From positions 21,469,213 to 21,533,212 of the forward strand of contig CM039508.1 in the NCBI GenBank assembly GCA_022432975.1: a stretch of DNA of 64,000 bases, given 5' to 3'. The notes beneath the pieces are model-generated. The model was not told where the DNA came from. It did not search any database and was given only the letters and a program-made list of their open reading frames with translations. Shown piece by piece: positions 12,332-27,435 of the stretch. The stretch is from Begonia masoniana. Its lineage: Eukaryota > Streptophyta > Magnoliopsida > Cucurbitales > Begoniaceae. The position numbers were made by a program, and so were the translations under genes. How positions within the stretch are numbered: the first letter of the stretch is position 1; every line of letters begins with the position of its first letter.

Positions 12332-12540
12332 TTTAGTTTAGTTTAGTTTTATGATGTACATTTTGTGAATACTAAAATTAAATAAATAATTACAATTTCA
12401 ATCACATTTTAGAAATAAATAATTTAAATACTTGAATAAATTAAAAAGAAACTTTTATTTAAATGAATTAATACTTAAATAATAAGTGAATAATTAAAGA
12501 ATAAATGAAAATTAATAAATGGTATATTAAAAAAAATTAC

Positions 12541-12960
12541 AAATTTCTGCAACGGCCACATGTTGAAGACTCCTGCGTCCCGTCAAATGTGTTGAAGCCC
12601 ATGAATGTGTCTTGCGAGGCTGCGTCTGAAGTCGATCCCCGATTAATACAAGTGCAAGTATTATGCCCCTACTGTTAACATATATGACAACACACGGTTG
12701 AATTCCTCTTACTAACTCTTGAGCTTGACGGCTCTTCGGTATCTCACATTGTTGTCTTCTTCGGCCTACCAGGTTGATGCTTTCTTTTGGGCGATAGGAT
12801 TTCGTGCAAACCTTCTACATGCGGTCATATTATTTGGCCGCTGATGGGACGAATATAGTGTGAGTATATCTGCAGGTATCTTGCCGTGTAATAGCATGCA
12901 TTCACGTAGTCTTCCAGCGCAACTCTCATCCATTACATGCAAGGAATATAATGGACACAC
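12541..12960 (-). pseudogene. Probable MULE transposase C-terminal fragment (copy 1)
   Basis: On the minus strand, pieces in several frames resemble the end of MULE transposases: a Cys/His stretch like a decayed SWIM finger (LHVMDESCAG...CMLLHGKIP), then YSSHQRP, then RPKKTTM, which matches the usual GRPRKTR linker, then a CxxC...GHN knuckle-like remnant and DTFMGFNTFDG. Frameshifts and stops are frequent. It abuts the hAT-1 terminus at 12962, which fits a hAT insertion splitting the transposase whose N-terminal half lies at 30036-30719. Assignment rests on motif order only. Confidence 0.45.
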
Positions 12961-12961
12961 G

Positions 12962-14201
12962 TAGGGGTGTGCAAAACCGAACCGGAACTGGTGAAATTGG
13001 TTCGGTTCGGATCGATTTTGAGCATTTGGAAATCGATGTTCGGATTAATTTTGTAGAAACCGACTTCTTAAGTTCGGTTTTCGGTTTGGATAAGTCAAAA
13101 TTGAAGGAAACCGAACTGAACCGTTCTTGCATTTTAAAACCAAAAAACTATGAAGAGTGAACTGACTTAAATCAAGCAAACTTCACTCTTCACCTAAAAT
13201 TTCATCCTCCACTCGACCACTCCTCCAGAGATGACACACGCAGAGCCGCAAACTAGAGACCCGGCAGACGACAACAGACATAGGTGACGACACACGATCG
13301 GCGACGACTCTCTGCTACGGGCTATCGAGATTTGAGTATCGAAGACGACAGCAGCACCGATGATGACACACGATCAGGCAATCGAATAACTGGGTATGTT
13401 ATATTCTTTCATTCTTTGCTCGTTTTTGTGTTTGACAGAAAGCAAAATTATTGATTTTGTTCTCTATAAAAAAAAGACAGAGTGCAAAACGTGTTGATTT
13501 TACTCTATGCCATTTTTTTACAGAGAGCAAAATCGACATAGAGCAAAACGTGTTGATTTTGCTCTCTGTCGTGTTTTTACAGAGAGCAAAATCAAAGATT
13601 TTTCTCTCTGTGAACAAATGACAGAAAGCAAAATGTGTTGATTTTGCTCTCTGTAAAAAACGGAAGAGAGCAAAATCAAACACATTTTGCTTTCCTTGTT
13701 TTGACAGAGCAAAATCAACACATTTGGCTCTGTTTTTGACCGAGAGCAATGTTTAGCATGTTTGTTTTATTGGTAATTGGTATGTACTGTTTTTGACCGA
13801 GAGCAATCTTTAGCATGTTTGTTGTTTAATTTTGTCATTAATTTATGTGTTTTGCACTGTATAGTTACATAATGTTTCTATTTTGGGAGACTCTTCGGGC
13901 GTGACCGAGAGCAATTTATGTGTTTTCTTTGTTTGTTATGTGATGTTTTATTAATGTTTCTGTTTTGGGAGACTCTTTGGGCGTGACCGAGAGCAATTTA
14001 TGTGTTTTATTTGTTTGTTCTGTGATGTTTTATCATGACTGAGAGCATTAGACTTTAGAGCAACATGTGTAGTATTTTTGATTTTATCATTGATTTTGAT
14101 TGATTAAATTTGTTTTAGGATGGAAAGCATTAATGATAGTGTAGGGGGTCCTGCACTTAGTCAAACGAAAAGAAAAACAAGTTTTGGGATCATTTTTAAA
14201 T
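12962..14201 (+). mobile_element. hAT-1 5' end (copy 1, truncated)
   Basis: Begins TAGGGGTGTGCAAAACCGAACC, the typical plant hAT terminus with CCGAACCG/TTCGGTT subterminal motifs to about 13130. It continues through the GAGAGCAAAATC array, two roughly 95-bp repeats with GGGAGACTCTT(C/T)GGGCGTGACC (13880-14040), a splice-like TTTTAG and an ATG at 14120 opening the first transposase exon. The exon is cut at 14201, where the second copy of the 5.24-kb duplication begins. The 8 bp before it (GACACACG) may be the target duplication; the right end is not in the window. Confidence 0.72.
13437..13760. repeat. hAT-1 subterminal inverted-repeat array (copy 1)
   Basis: Repeated ACAGAGAGCAAAATC and its complement GATTTTGCTCTCTGT alternate at 20-60 bp spacing, so the stretch can fold into several alternative hairpins. 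A second copy is at about 18660-18975. Such subterminal arrays in hAT elements commonly bind the transposase; here that is inference. Confidence 0.7.
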
Positions 14202-14694
14202 TGAGCTCTGGGCACTTAAATGGAAGTTAGGGTTTTTCCCTTATTGTAACCAAGAAAGCGAGAAAGAAGAAGCGTTGGAGAGAGATGCGTGGGAAGCTGA
14301 AGGAGAGAGAGAAAGAAATGAGGAAGAAGATTACATTAATTAAATTATTTAAGTGCAAGTTGATTACCAGTCTTCATAGTTCATACACCATACATGGAAA
14401 GGCTTTATACTTTCATTGAAATAATTATTTATGTAATAGAAAAAATATTTTATTACGTAATAGAAATAATTCCTATGTATAATTTTTTGATAATCCCCAA
14501 ATAGAACCTAATTTTTTAATCTGGGTTTATCTTGATTTTAATTTTAATTTTAATTAATAAAACAACAAGTTGTTTTTTTAGATTGAGAAAAAGAAAAAAA
14601 TCTGAAATAATTTGAATTCAAGAACCAATTGATCTCGTTGTTATTTTTAGAGTTTTTTTTTTTTTTAAATCTCAAATTTTATTATTCATTGAAA

Positions 14695-15400
14695 AAAACC
14701 TTAACGTTTTGCAAATACGCAATTTCAACGTCGCAGGGGGGTCAGGAAGCCGTCCACTTATGGGCAAAACCCGTGACTTTTGTCACGGGTTCCTTCATAT
14801 TTAGGAAGAGTACAGTCGGTCTAACTGGACCGGCCGTACTCTTCCACAAGAGGAAGGACCAGCCGTCCTCTTGTGGGCAAAACCCGTGACAAAAGTCACG
14901 GGTTTTTTCATTTAGGGAGACCAGCCGTACTCCTATTAGTATAGGACCTTTGACTTTTTTCACGGATTTGTTCCCATTGGAGTACGTCTGGTCCAGTTGG
15001 ATCGACCATACTCTACTCCTCTATAAATACCCTTCCCCTCTTCTTTCTCACCTCAGTCAAACCTCTCTCCTCTCTCTTCTTATTTCTTCATTCTCTCTCT
15101 TCGTCTTTCAGTGATATTTCTCTACGTTCATCTGCTAGTACGAAACGTTTATTTTTACTTTTTAATTTTAGTATTTACTTCAGTGATTAAACCAAAATGA
15201 AGTTTTTTATTACGTATGTTTTTTTATTGTATCTTTATTTTAAATTCTCTAGCAAAATTTTTAAAATTTGAATTTTGTTATTTATTTATTTTAATAACTT
15301 ATTTTTTATTAGTATATATTTTATACATAAATTTTCGTTGTTTCTATCTAAATTATAAAATATTGATATTTTACTTTATATTTATGTATGTTATTATGTG
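14695..15400 (+). mobile_element. MULE-1 left terminal region (copy 2)
   Basis: Repeats 9455-10160 with an offset of 5,240 bp, including both AACCCGTGAC hairpins, the palindromes and the TATA box (15022-15029). Differences are single-base indels in T or A runs. Confidence 0.75.
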
Positions 15401-15688
15401 TATATTCTTTAACGTTTTTCTCACCTATATAATCATTATGTAGAAAATAAAGCTTTATCATTTTTTTCTTACTCTATTTTATTGTTATTTCTTTTAATAT
15501 ATTTTATTTGCTATAATAGTATGACGTATGTTTTCTTCATTGTATTTTTATTTTAAAGTCTATATCAAAATTTTAAAAATTAGAATATGTTAGTAATATT
15601 ATAATAAAATTCTATACATTAGTTATTTATTTATGTTAATGAACTTATTTTTTTTTTATAGGATCTTGCCATGTAATTTTTAAATAAA

Positions 15689-16893
15689 GATTGCCAGAGA
15701 AAGTTTGAACAGGATATGCGAAAACATTCAATAAACTTTTGCATGAATGTAAACTTTAAATGTTTGGAGTCGTTGGACATCAAAGAAATGTTAGAGAACA
15801 TCGGCCTACGCGGGATGAATGCATTGACGGGCGATACGTGCAAGAGAATAGTTCGCTTGTTCTACGCGAACTTGAGAGCGTCCGGGATAGATGGAGTTTT
15901 ATGGTTTGAGAATGTACATTCTTGGTAGGAAGTTTATGATACGGCCAGAGCAAGTGAATGAAATCCTGGGGTTTGACATGGAAGGGGCGGAGCGATATTA
16001 CCATGCTTCCCGAGACTGCCTTTTTTTTACATTGCTTGAGGGAGTAGAGTTCCTACAGTAAATTCACAGCAATCCCAACATTTGGGGCGTTCGTGAAGCC
16101 ACGAGTGAACAAGTTGAATGTTAGAAGTCGAGTTCTCCGCAACATGCTAGCCCACACCCTTCTGCCACGAGAGGGACATCAAAATCACGTGACCTGCATG
16201 GATCTCTATGTCATGGAGAAGCTGTGCAATGGGAAGCCTTTTGATCTTGGTTTCTTGATTTTAAATCACATGCGTGAGGTCAGGCGGGCACCCATGACGA
16301 ATCTCTTATATGGGGCACTGATTATGAAGATCATCGTGCCAGCTGGGATTCGCCTACCACTTGGAGAGCAGATAATACCCCGTAGATCTACCGACGTATT
16401 TGACATGATCCAGTTGATATGGATGGGCATCATCGAAGAGAAATCAGAGGGCATCCACCTTTCAGGCAGTGCCAATACATCGCCACCATTAGCCCCCCAA
16501 GAGGATGAGAGAAGTGGATGGGACGCGAGACAATATCTGCAACAGCTATACCAGATGCAAAAGACGCATCAACAGCAAATGTATGATATGCACCAAACGC
16601 ACCACCAGCAACACTACCAGCAACAACAACAAATGTATGAGATGCAGCAGATACACCATTAGCATCTGCAACAAGTGCTGGATATACAACAGAGCCAGCA
16701 ACGAGACATCTAGCTACTCATAGGAAGAGTGGATGAACTCGTTGTAGGACAGCGTGGGGTGATCGCTTCTTAGAGAGAGTTGATGCATGCACAACATTAT
16801 CTCGATGAGTCCTATAAAGAGATAAACAAGAAGTTCCAGACTTTGATGGCGAACAACGCCATAGACGAAGATGATGATGCCCCTTCTACGTAG
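15689..16893 (+). pseudogene. MULE-1 gene 2 (copy 2)
   Basis: Near-identical duplicate of 10454-11660. It differs at about 15897, where copy 1 has two extra bases: here the frame reads GVLWFENVHSW and stops, while the downstream NEILGF block lies in another frame. The remaining frameshifts and stops are shared, so the gene was already broken before the duplication. Same resemblance to the plant transposon protein domain and the same Gln/His-rich C-terminal region. Function unknown. Confidence 0.68.
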
Positions 16894-17077
16894 TTATCTT
16901 AGTTGTTGTATGTAAATTTTATGTACTTTAAATTTAATTAAAAATGAAATTATATATGTTTTACAAATTAATTTTTCAAAAACCTCAAACTATCAGCATT
17001 TTAAACAAATACCTCAAAGTTTACTAGTAATCGGTTCAAACCTTAAAAAAAATAAATTAATATTTACAGAATAGCAG

Positions 17078-17396
17078 AAATTGCTGAAACGTGTCGATTT
17101 TCAACTATCCTCGAACAGCTGTGAGAGTCGATCATACTCTTTATTTAAAATGTACGCTCGTTTTTTATCTTTGAAGCATGCAGTCCCCACCCACATTCAT
17201 TTCCACACTCAGCCGTCAGTCGCCTGGTTTCACGTTTAGAGAATTTTATAGCATAACCATTTTTCAAAGAATATTCGCGTATTTCATCTTTAATTTGTTC
17301 TAAAGAACTATATTGTCTACCCAAAAAGAAACTCATTGCATCACCAGTCGATCTTTCGTCTACATCAGCCGATCTACTTGAATCTGAATTCATCAT
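17078..17396 (-). pseudogene. MULE-1 transposase N-terminal fragment (copy 2)
   Basis: Duplicate of the fragment at 11845-12163, offset 5,233 bp, with the same internal deletion and the same frameshift after ERTF. Begins at the double ATG near 17396 and loses homology near 17078. Confidence 0.73.
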
Positions 17397-17770
17397 TGTT
17401 GCTAATATATAAAAAATTATTAAAATATACAAATATTAAATCAAATAAAATAAAGTAAAATGTCAATATTTTTATAATTTAGATAGAAACAACAAAAATT
17501 TATGTCAAGAATTGGATGAGGCACCTTAGCCTCGACGAAGACGATGATGACCCACCAGCGTAGTTTAGTTTAGTTTAGTTTTATGATGTACATTTTGTGA
17601 ATACTAAAATTAAATAAATAATTACAATTTCAATCACATTTTAGAAATAAATAATTTAAATACTTGAATAAATTAAAAAGAAACTTTTATTTAAATGAAT
17701 TAATACTTAAATAATAAGTGAATAATTAAAGAATAAATGAAAATTAATAAATGGTATATTAAAAAAATTA

Positions 17771-18190
17771 CAAATTTCTGCAACGGCCACATGTTGAAGA
17801 CTCCTGCGTCCCGTCAAATGTGTGAAGCCCATGAATGTGTCTTGCGAGGCTGCGTCTGAAGTCGATCCCCGATTAATACAAGTGCAAGTATTATGCCCCT
17901 ACTGTTAACATATATGACAACACACGGTTGAATTCCTCTTACTAACTCTTGAGCTTGACGGCTCTTCGGTATCTCACATTGTTGTCTTCTTCGGCCTACC
18001 AGGTTGATGCTTTCTTTTGGGCGATAGGATTTCGTGCAAACCTTCTACATGCGGTCATATTATTTGGCCGCTGATGGGACGAATATAGTGTGAGTATATC
18101 TGCAGGTATCTTGCCGTGTAATAGCATGCATTCACGTAGTCTTCCAGCGCAACTCTCATCCATTACATGCAAGGAATATAATGGACACAC
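17771..18190 (-). pseudogene. Probable MULE transposase C-terminal fragment (copy 2)
   Basis: Duplicate of 12541-12960 (offset about 5,230), abutting the second hAT-1 terminus at 18192. A one-base deletion relative to copy 1 lies near 17822 (GTGTGAAG against GTGTTGAAG). The short gene 2 tail is likewise repeated at about 17512-17563. Confidence 0.43.
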
Positions 18191-18191
18191 G

Positions 18192-19346
18192 TAGGGGTGT
18201 GCAAACCGAACCGGAACTGGTGAAATTGGTTCGGTTCGGATCGATTTTGAGCATTTGGAAATCGATGTTCGGATTAATTTTGTAGAAACCGACTTCTTAA
18301 GTTCGGTTTTCGGTTTGGATAAGTCAAAATTGAAGGAAACCGAACTGAACCGTTCTTGCATTTTAAAACCAAAAAACTATGAAGAGTGAACTGACTTAAA
18401 TCAAGCAAACTTCACTCTTCACCTAAAATTTCATCCTCCACTCGACCACTCCTCCAGAGATGACACACGCAGAGCCGCAAACTAGAGACCCGGCAGACGA
18501 CAACAGACATAGGTGACGACACACGATCGGCGACGACTCTCTGCTACGGGCTATCGAGATTTGAGTATCGAAGACGACAGCAGCACCGATGATGACACAC
18601 GATCAGGCAATCGAATAACTGGGTATGTTATATTCTTTCATTCTTTGCTCGTTTTTGTGTTTGACAGAAAGCAAAATTATTGATTTTGTTCTCTATAAAA
18701 AAAGACAGAGTGCAAAACGTGTTGATTTTACTCTATGCCATTTTTTTACAGAGAGCAAAATCGACATAGAGCAAAACGTGTTGATTTTGCTCTCTGTCGT
18801 GTTTTTACAGAGAGCAAAATCAAAGATTTTTCTCTCTGTGAACAAATGACAGAAAGCAAAATGTGTTGATTTTGCTCTCTGTAAAAACGGAAGAGAGCAA
18901 AATCAAACACATTTTGCTTTCCTTGTTTTGACAGAGCAAAATCAACACATTTGGCTCTGTTTTTGACCGAGAGCAATGTTTAGCATGTTTGTTTTATTGG
19001 TAATTGGTATGTACTGTTTTTGACCGAGAGCAATCTTTAGCATGTTTGTTGTTTAATTTTGTCATTAATTTATGTGTTTTGCACTGTATAGTTACATAAT
19101 GTTTCTATTTTGGGAGACTCTTCGGGCGTGACCGAGAGCAATTTATGTGTTTTCTTTGTTTGTTATGTGATGTTTTATTAATGTTTCTGTTTTGGGAGAC
19201 TCTTTGGGCGTGACCGAGAGCAATTTATGTGTTTTATTTGTTTGTTCTGTGATGTTTTATCATGACTGAGAGCATTAGACTTTAGAGCAACATGTGTAGT
19301 ATTTTTGATTTTATCATTGATTTTGATTGATTAAATTTGTTTTAGG
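18192..19346 (+). mobile_element. hAT-1 5' end (copy 2, joined to the transposase)
   Basis: Same TAGGGGTGTGCA terminus, CCGAACCG motifs, GAGAGCAAAATC array and GGGAGACTCTT repeats as in 12962-14120, but here continuous with the rest of the element. The stretch from the terminus to the ATG at 19347 is the 1.15-kb promoter and leader region; TTTTAG just before the ATG could be a 3' splice site. Confidence 0.75.
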
Positions 19347-19929
19347 ATGGAAAGCATTAATGATAGTGTAGGGGGTCCTGCACTTAGTCAAACGAAAAGA
19401 AAAAAAATCAGAAGTTTGGAATCATTTTAAGATTGAAAGTTCTGATAATAGTAATCCTAGAGTAAAATGTAATCATTGTTCACAGTCATATGCATGTCAT
19501 GCATCGAAGAATGGGACATCAAAGTTGAAAAAACACATCCTTAATTGCAACAAATTATTGGTAAGTGTTGATAGGAAGCAAAAGGCATTAAGCCATCAGA
19601 ATATGAGAGGGGGATCGAGTGTAACTTGTTTTAGTCTTGCAACTTGTCCAGAATTGCTTGCAAAGATGATTATTGTTGATTAATTGCCTTTGAAATTCGT
19701 TGAAGGAGAGGGTTTTAGAACATATTCACAATATGTTCAACCTAAGTTTTTCATACCTTCTAGAACTACTATTTGACGAGATATTATGAGTATTTATGAG
19801 AAAGAAAAATTGAAATTGAAAGATTATTTTAGAAATACATCTCAACGAGTATGCTTGACTACAGATATATGGACTTCTGTTCAAAATTTGAATTACATGA
19901 TATTAACTGCTCATTACATTGATAGTGAT
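19347..19929 (+). pseudogene. hAT-1 transposase, N-terminal part
   Basis: RICESLEEPER/ZBED-type hAT transposase. After MESINDSVGGPALSQ and a frameshift near 19405 comes a BED zinc finger: KCNHCS (Cys codons at 19468 and 19477), then KLKKHILNCNK (about 19525-19555). Then LLAKMIIVD-stop-LPLKFVEGEGFR, SRTTI-stop-RDI and LTTDIWTSVQNLNYMILTAHYIDSD, the start of the RNase H-like catalytic region. Premature stops at about 19681 and 19773 plus the frameshift make it a pseudogene. It is interrupted at 19929 by a solo LTR and resumes in place at 22959 (…DSD/WTLCKR). hAT-2 at 58896-59471 is a diverged relative. Confidence 0.88.
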
Positions 19930-22953
<3,024 letters not shown>

Positions 22954-24370
22954 GTGATTGGACATTGTGTAAGAGAATTATCAATTTTTGCTTGATTTTG
23001 AATCATATAGGCGAAACGATTGGTAAAGAAATAGAAAGATGCTTGTTTGAATGGAGAATTGAAAATGTTTTGACGATTACAGTTGACAATTCTTCTTCGA
23101 ATGATATTGCAATTTTGTATTTGATCAAAAGTATTAGAAATTGGAATGGGTTAGTTTTGAATGGGGAACACATGCATGTGCGATGTTTTGCACTTATTTT
23201 GAATTTGATTGTGTGATGGTTTAAAAGATCATCAATAGTCTATTGCAAGAGTTCGTAGAATGGTGAAATATGTTCGATCTTCTCTTGCAAGGCTACAACA
23301 ATTTAGAAATTGTGTTGAAAATGTAAAGATCACTTACAAAAGTAATATTTGTCTTGACGTACCTACTAGATGGAATTCTACATATTTAATGTTAGAAAGC
23401 GTCGAAAAGTATGAAAGAGCTTTTGCAAAGTTAATTGAAAGTGATGGTCATTATTTTCTTGATTTGGGCAGGGAAAGTGAAAGACCACCCACCATAGAAG
23501 ACTGGGCTAATATTAGAGAGCTTATCAAGTTTTTGAAGATCTTTTACGATACAATTGTTTCGGTTTCGGCCTCCTTACATGTCACGTCCAATATTTATAT
23601 TAGTGAAGTGTATAATTTGAAAATGGTTATCCATGAGCACTCTCAGTGTGATAATCAATCCATTGTTGAGGAGAATGACTATTGATATGCAAAGAAAGTT
23701 TGACAAATATTGGAGGAGTTGTGATAAATTCAATATGTTGATGTGTGTGGCAATTGTACTAGACCCTAGATGTAAAATGAAGTTTTTGAAACATTGTTTC
23801 ACTATGTTGTTTGATAGTGATAAGACAAATGATTTAGTGAGACAAGTAGAAATTGTGATGGAAAAATTATATCTCCATTATAAATCTGATTTGAGTTTTG
23901 ATACTTCAGAAGACAATTCTAGTATGATGGTTGGAACGACTTCTACCATGATGAGACAAAGTAGTACTTTGACCCACAATAAGGTGTATGAGATGTTTTT
24001 TAATGATCAAAATGAGGATGACGATTCAATTAATCAGACTGAAATTCATCAATATTTATCTGAAGGATTAGAAAAGTTTTCAGATAAAATTGATATTCCA
24101 GCAAGGTGGAAAGTGAATTCGTTGAAATTTCCACTATTTAGTAAAATGGTAAGGGATGCAATAGTTATCCCCATTTCAACAGTTGTTTCGGAGTCAGCCT
24201 TTAGTAACGGAGGATGTGTGCTTGATTCATTTCGCAGTTCTTTGTCTCCAAAGACTGTCGAGTCGCTTTTTTGCACTCAAAGTTGGATTCAGACGGCAAA
24301 ACATCAACATAATATTGATGAAATTGAACAAGGTATGTACTGTTTTATATCTTTATTTTCTTTTCATTTC
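22954..24370 (+). pseudogene. hAT-1 transposase, C-terminal part
   Basis: Continues the hAT-1 protein after the solo LTR: LTITVDNSSSND (catalytic-domain segment), HVRCFALILNLIV, a frameshift at about 23210, then KYVRSSLARLQQF and LDVPTRWNSTYLMLE, another frameshift near 23660, then FDKYWRSCDKFNM, LDPRCKMKF and the C-terminal dimerisation region PISTVVSESAFSNGG with DSFRSSLSPKTVESL (about 24170-24270). All are hallmarks of plant hAT transposases. Three reading frames and a TAG near 23234 make it non-functional. After IDEIEQG a GTATGT (about 24330) could be a 5' splice site. The LTR starting at 24378 removes the rest, and the right terminus of the element is not seen. Confidence 0.9.
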
Positions 24371-24876
24371 ATACTTCTGGTAACACCCGAAAAATTCCTA
24401 TAACATACATAGCCCTTACAATTAGACGATGTGGGGTGTTTAAAATTAATCTTAGAGTTTTTCTAAGCTCTTGAATGGAAAGCAAAATTTGAAAGTGAAA
24501 TTGGAATGAAAGCTATTAAGTTGGATTTGTTTATTAGTGGTTATTATAGAATTTTATGTAAAAGTAAATTAAATTGATTAAAAGTTAGAGAAGAGGATTA
24601 CTTTTGGATGAAGCTTCACGTTGGATTGAGGGAGTGATAAGGGTGGGGGTTACTTTTTAAATTGAGAAAGTTTAGTGAAAAATTTCAAAAGAAGAGAATG
24701 GTGTTTTATAAATTTGGTAAAGTGTGTGTGTGAAAAGGCAAAATAGCCTTCTTTCTCTCTTTTCTTCCTACGAAGACCAGCCACCATTGAAGCTTCTCCT
24801 CTCCTCTATTTCATCGATTTTTCAAGGTTTTCAAGGTTAGTTTGATTAGGTTTTGAGTTTGATGCATTTAGAAGAA

Positions 24877-25584
<708 letters not shown>

Positions 25585-25648
25585 TGGGGAAATACGTGTG
25601 GAATTTGCCTTCGGCCATACACCATGGAACGGTAGGGATGATTTGTTG

Positions 25649-27424
25649 TTTGTTTGTTTGTTTGTTTGTTTGTTTGTTTGTTTGTTTGTTTGTTTGTTTG
25701 TTTGTTTGTTTGTTTGTTTGTTTGTTTGTTTGTTTGTTTGTTTGTTTGTTTGTTTGTTTGTTTGTTTGTTTGTTTGTTTGTTTGTTTGTTTGTTTGTTTG
25801 TTTGTTTGTTTGTTTGTTTGTTTGTTTGTTTGTTTGTTTGTTTGTTTGTTTGTTTGTTTGTTTGTTTGTTTGTTTGTTTGTTTGTTTGTTTGTTTGTTTG
25901 TTTGTTTGTTTGTTTGTTTGTTTGTTTGTTTGTTTGTTTGTTTGTTTGTTTGTTTGTTTGTTTGTTTGTTTGTTTGTTTGTTTGTTTGTTTGTTTGTTTG
26001 TTTGTTTGTTTGTTTGTTTGTTTGTTTGTTTGTTTGTTTGTTTGTTTGTTTGTTTGTTTGTTTGTTTGTTTGTTTGTTTGTTTGTTTGTTTGTTTGTTTG
26101 TTTGTTTGTTTGTTTGTTTGTTTGTTTGTTTGTTTGTTTGTTTGTTTGTTTGTTTGTTTGTTTGTTTGTTTGTTTGTTTGTTTGTTTGTTTGTTTGTTTG
26201 TTTGTTTGTTTGTTTGTTTGTTTGTTTGTTTGTTTGTTTGTTTGTTTGTTTGTTTGTTTGTTTGTTTGTTTGTTTGTTTGTTTGTTTGTTTGTTTGTTTG
26301 TTTGTTTGTTTGTTTGTTTGTTTGTTTGTTTGTTTGTTTGTTTGTTTGTTTGTTTGTTTGTTTGTTTGTTTGTTTGTTTGTTTGTTTGTTTGTTTGTTTG
26401 TTTGTTTGTTTGTTTGTTTGTTTGTTTGTTTGTTTGTTTGTTTGTTTGTTTGTTTGTTTGTTTGTTTGTTTGTTTGTTTGTTTGTTTGTTTGTTTGTTTG
26501 TTTGTTTGTTTGTTTGTTTGTTTGTTTGTTTGTTTGTTTGTTTGTTTGTTTGTTTGTTTGTTTGTTTGTTTGTTTGTTTGTTTGTTTGTTTGTTTGTTTG
26601 TTTGTTTGTTTGTTTGTTTGTTTGTTTGTTTGTTTGTTTGTTTGTTTGTTTGTTTGTTTGTTTGTTTGTTTGTTTGTTTGTTTGTTTGTTTGTTTGTTTG
26701 TTTGTTTGTTTGTTTGTTTGTTTGTTTGTTTGTTTGTTTGTTTGTTTGTTTGTTTGTTTGTTTGTTTGTTTGTTTGTTTGTTTGTTTGTTTGTTTGTTTG
26801 TTTGTTTGTTTGTTTGTTTGTTTGTTTGTTTGTTTGTTTGTTTGTTTGTTTGTTTGTTTGTTTGTTTGTTTGTTTGTTTGTTTGTTTGTTTGTTTGTTTG
26901 TTTGTTTGTTTGTTTGTTTGTTTGTTTGTTTGTTTGTTTGTTTGTTTGTTTGTTTGTTTGTTTGTTTGTTTGTTTGTTTGTTTGTTTGTTTGTTTGTTTG
27001 TTTGTTTGTTTGTTTGTTTGTTTGTTTGTTTGTTTGTTTGTTTGTTTGTTTGTTTGTTTGTTTGTTTGTTTGTTTGTTTGTTTGTTTGTTTGTTTGTTTG
27101 TTTGTTTGTTTGTTTGTTTGTTTGTTTGTTTGTTTGTTTGTTTGTTTGTTTGTTTGTTTGTTTGTTTGTTTGTTTGTTTGTTTGTTTGTTTGTTTGTTTG
27201 TTTGTTTGTTTGTTTGTTTGTTTGTTTGTTTGTTTGTTTGTTTGTTTGTTTGTTTGTTTGTTTGTTTGTTTGTTTGTTTGTTTGTTTGTTTGTTTGTTTG
27301 TTTGTTTGTTTGTTTGTTTGTTTGTTTGTTTGTTTGTTTGTTTGTTTGTTTGTTTGTTTGTTTGTTTGTTTGTTTGTTTGTTTGTTTGTTTGTTTGTTTG
27401 TTTGTTTGTTTGTTTGTTTGTTTG
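25649..27424. repeat. (TTTG)n array, 444 perfect copies
   Basis: 1,776 bp of pure TTTG after GGTAGGGATGATTTGTTG. The two related modules at about 27667-27686 and 28799-28820 carry only about three TTTG copies in the same context, so this is an expansion of a short ancestral tract, together with loss of the roughly 0.7 kb that should follow it. Long open frames here are repeat artefacts. Confidence 0.97.
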
Positions 27425-27435
27425 TTGTGTTTTTT

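Larger units (their letters stand above)
8960..19405. repeat. 5.24-kb direct tandem duplication
   Basis: The sequence from 8960 (TGAGCTCTGGGCAC) repeats from 14202, an offset of 5,242 bp that drifts to about 5,230 through small indels. Copy 1 ends at 14201 inside the first hAT-1 coding exon; copy 2 runs on into the rest of hAT-1. Differences are mostly one- or two-base changes in homopolymer runs (for example near 9200, 10670 and 12590), so the copies are either very young or partly an assembly or consensus artefact. Confidence 0.93.
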
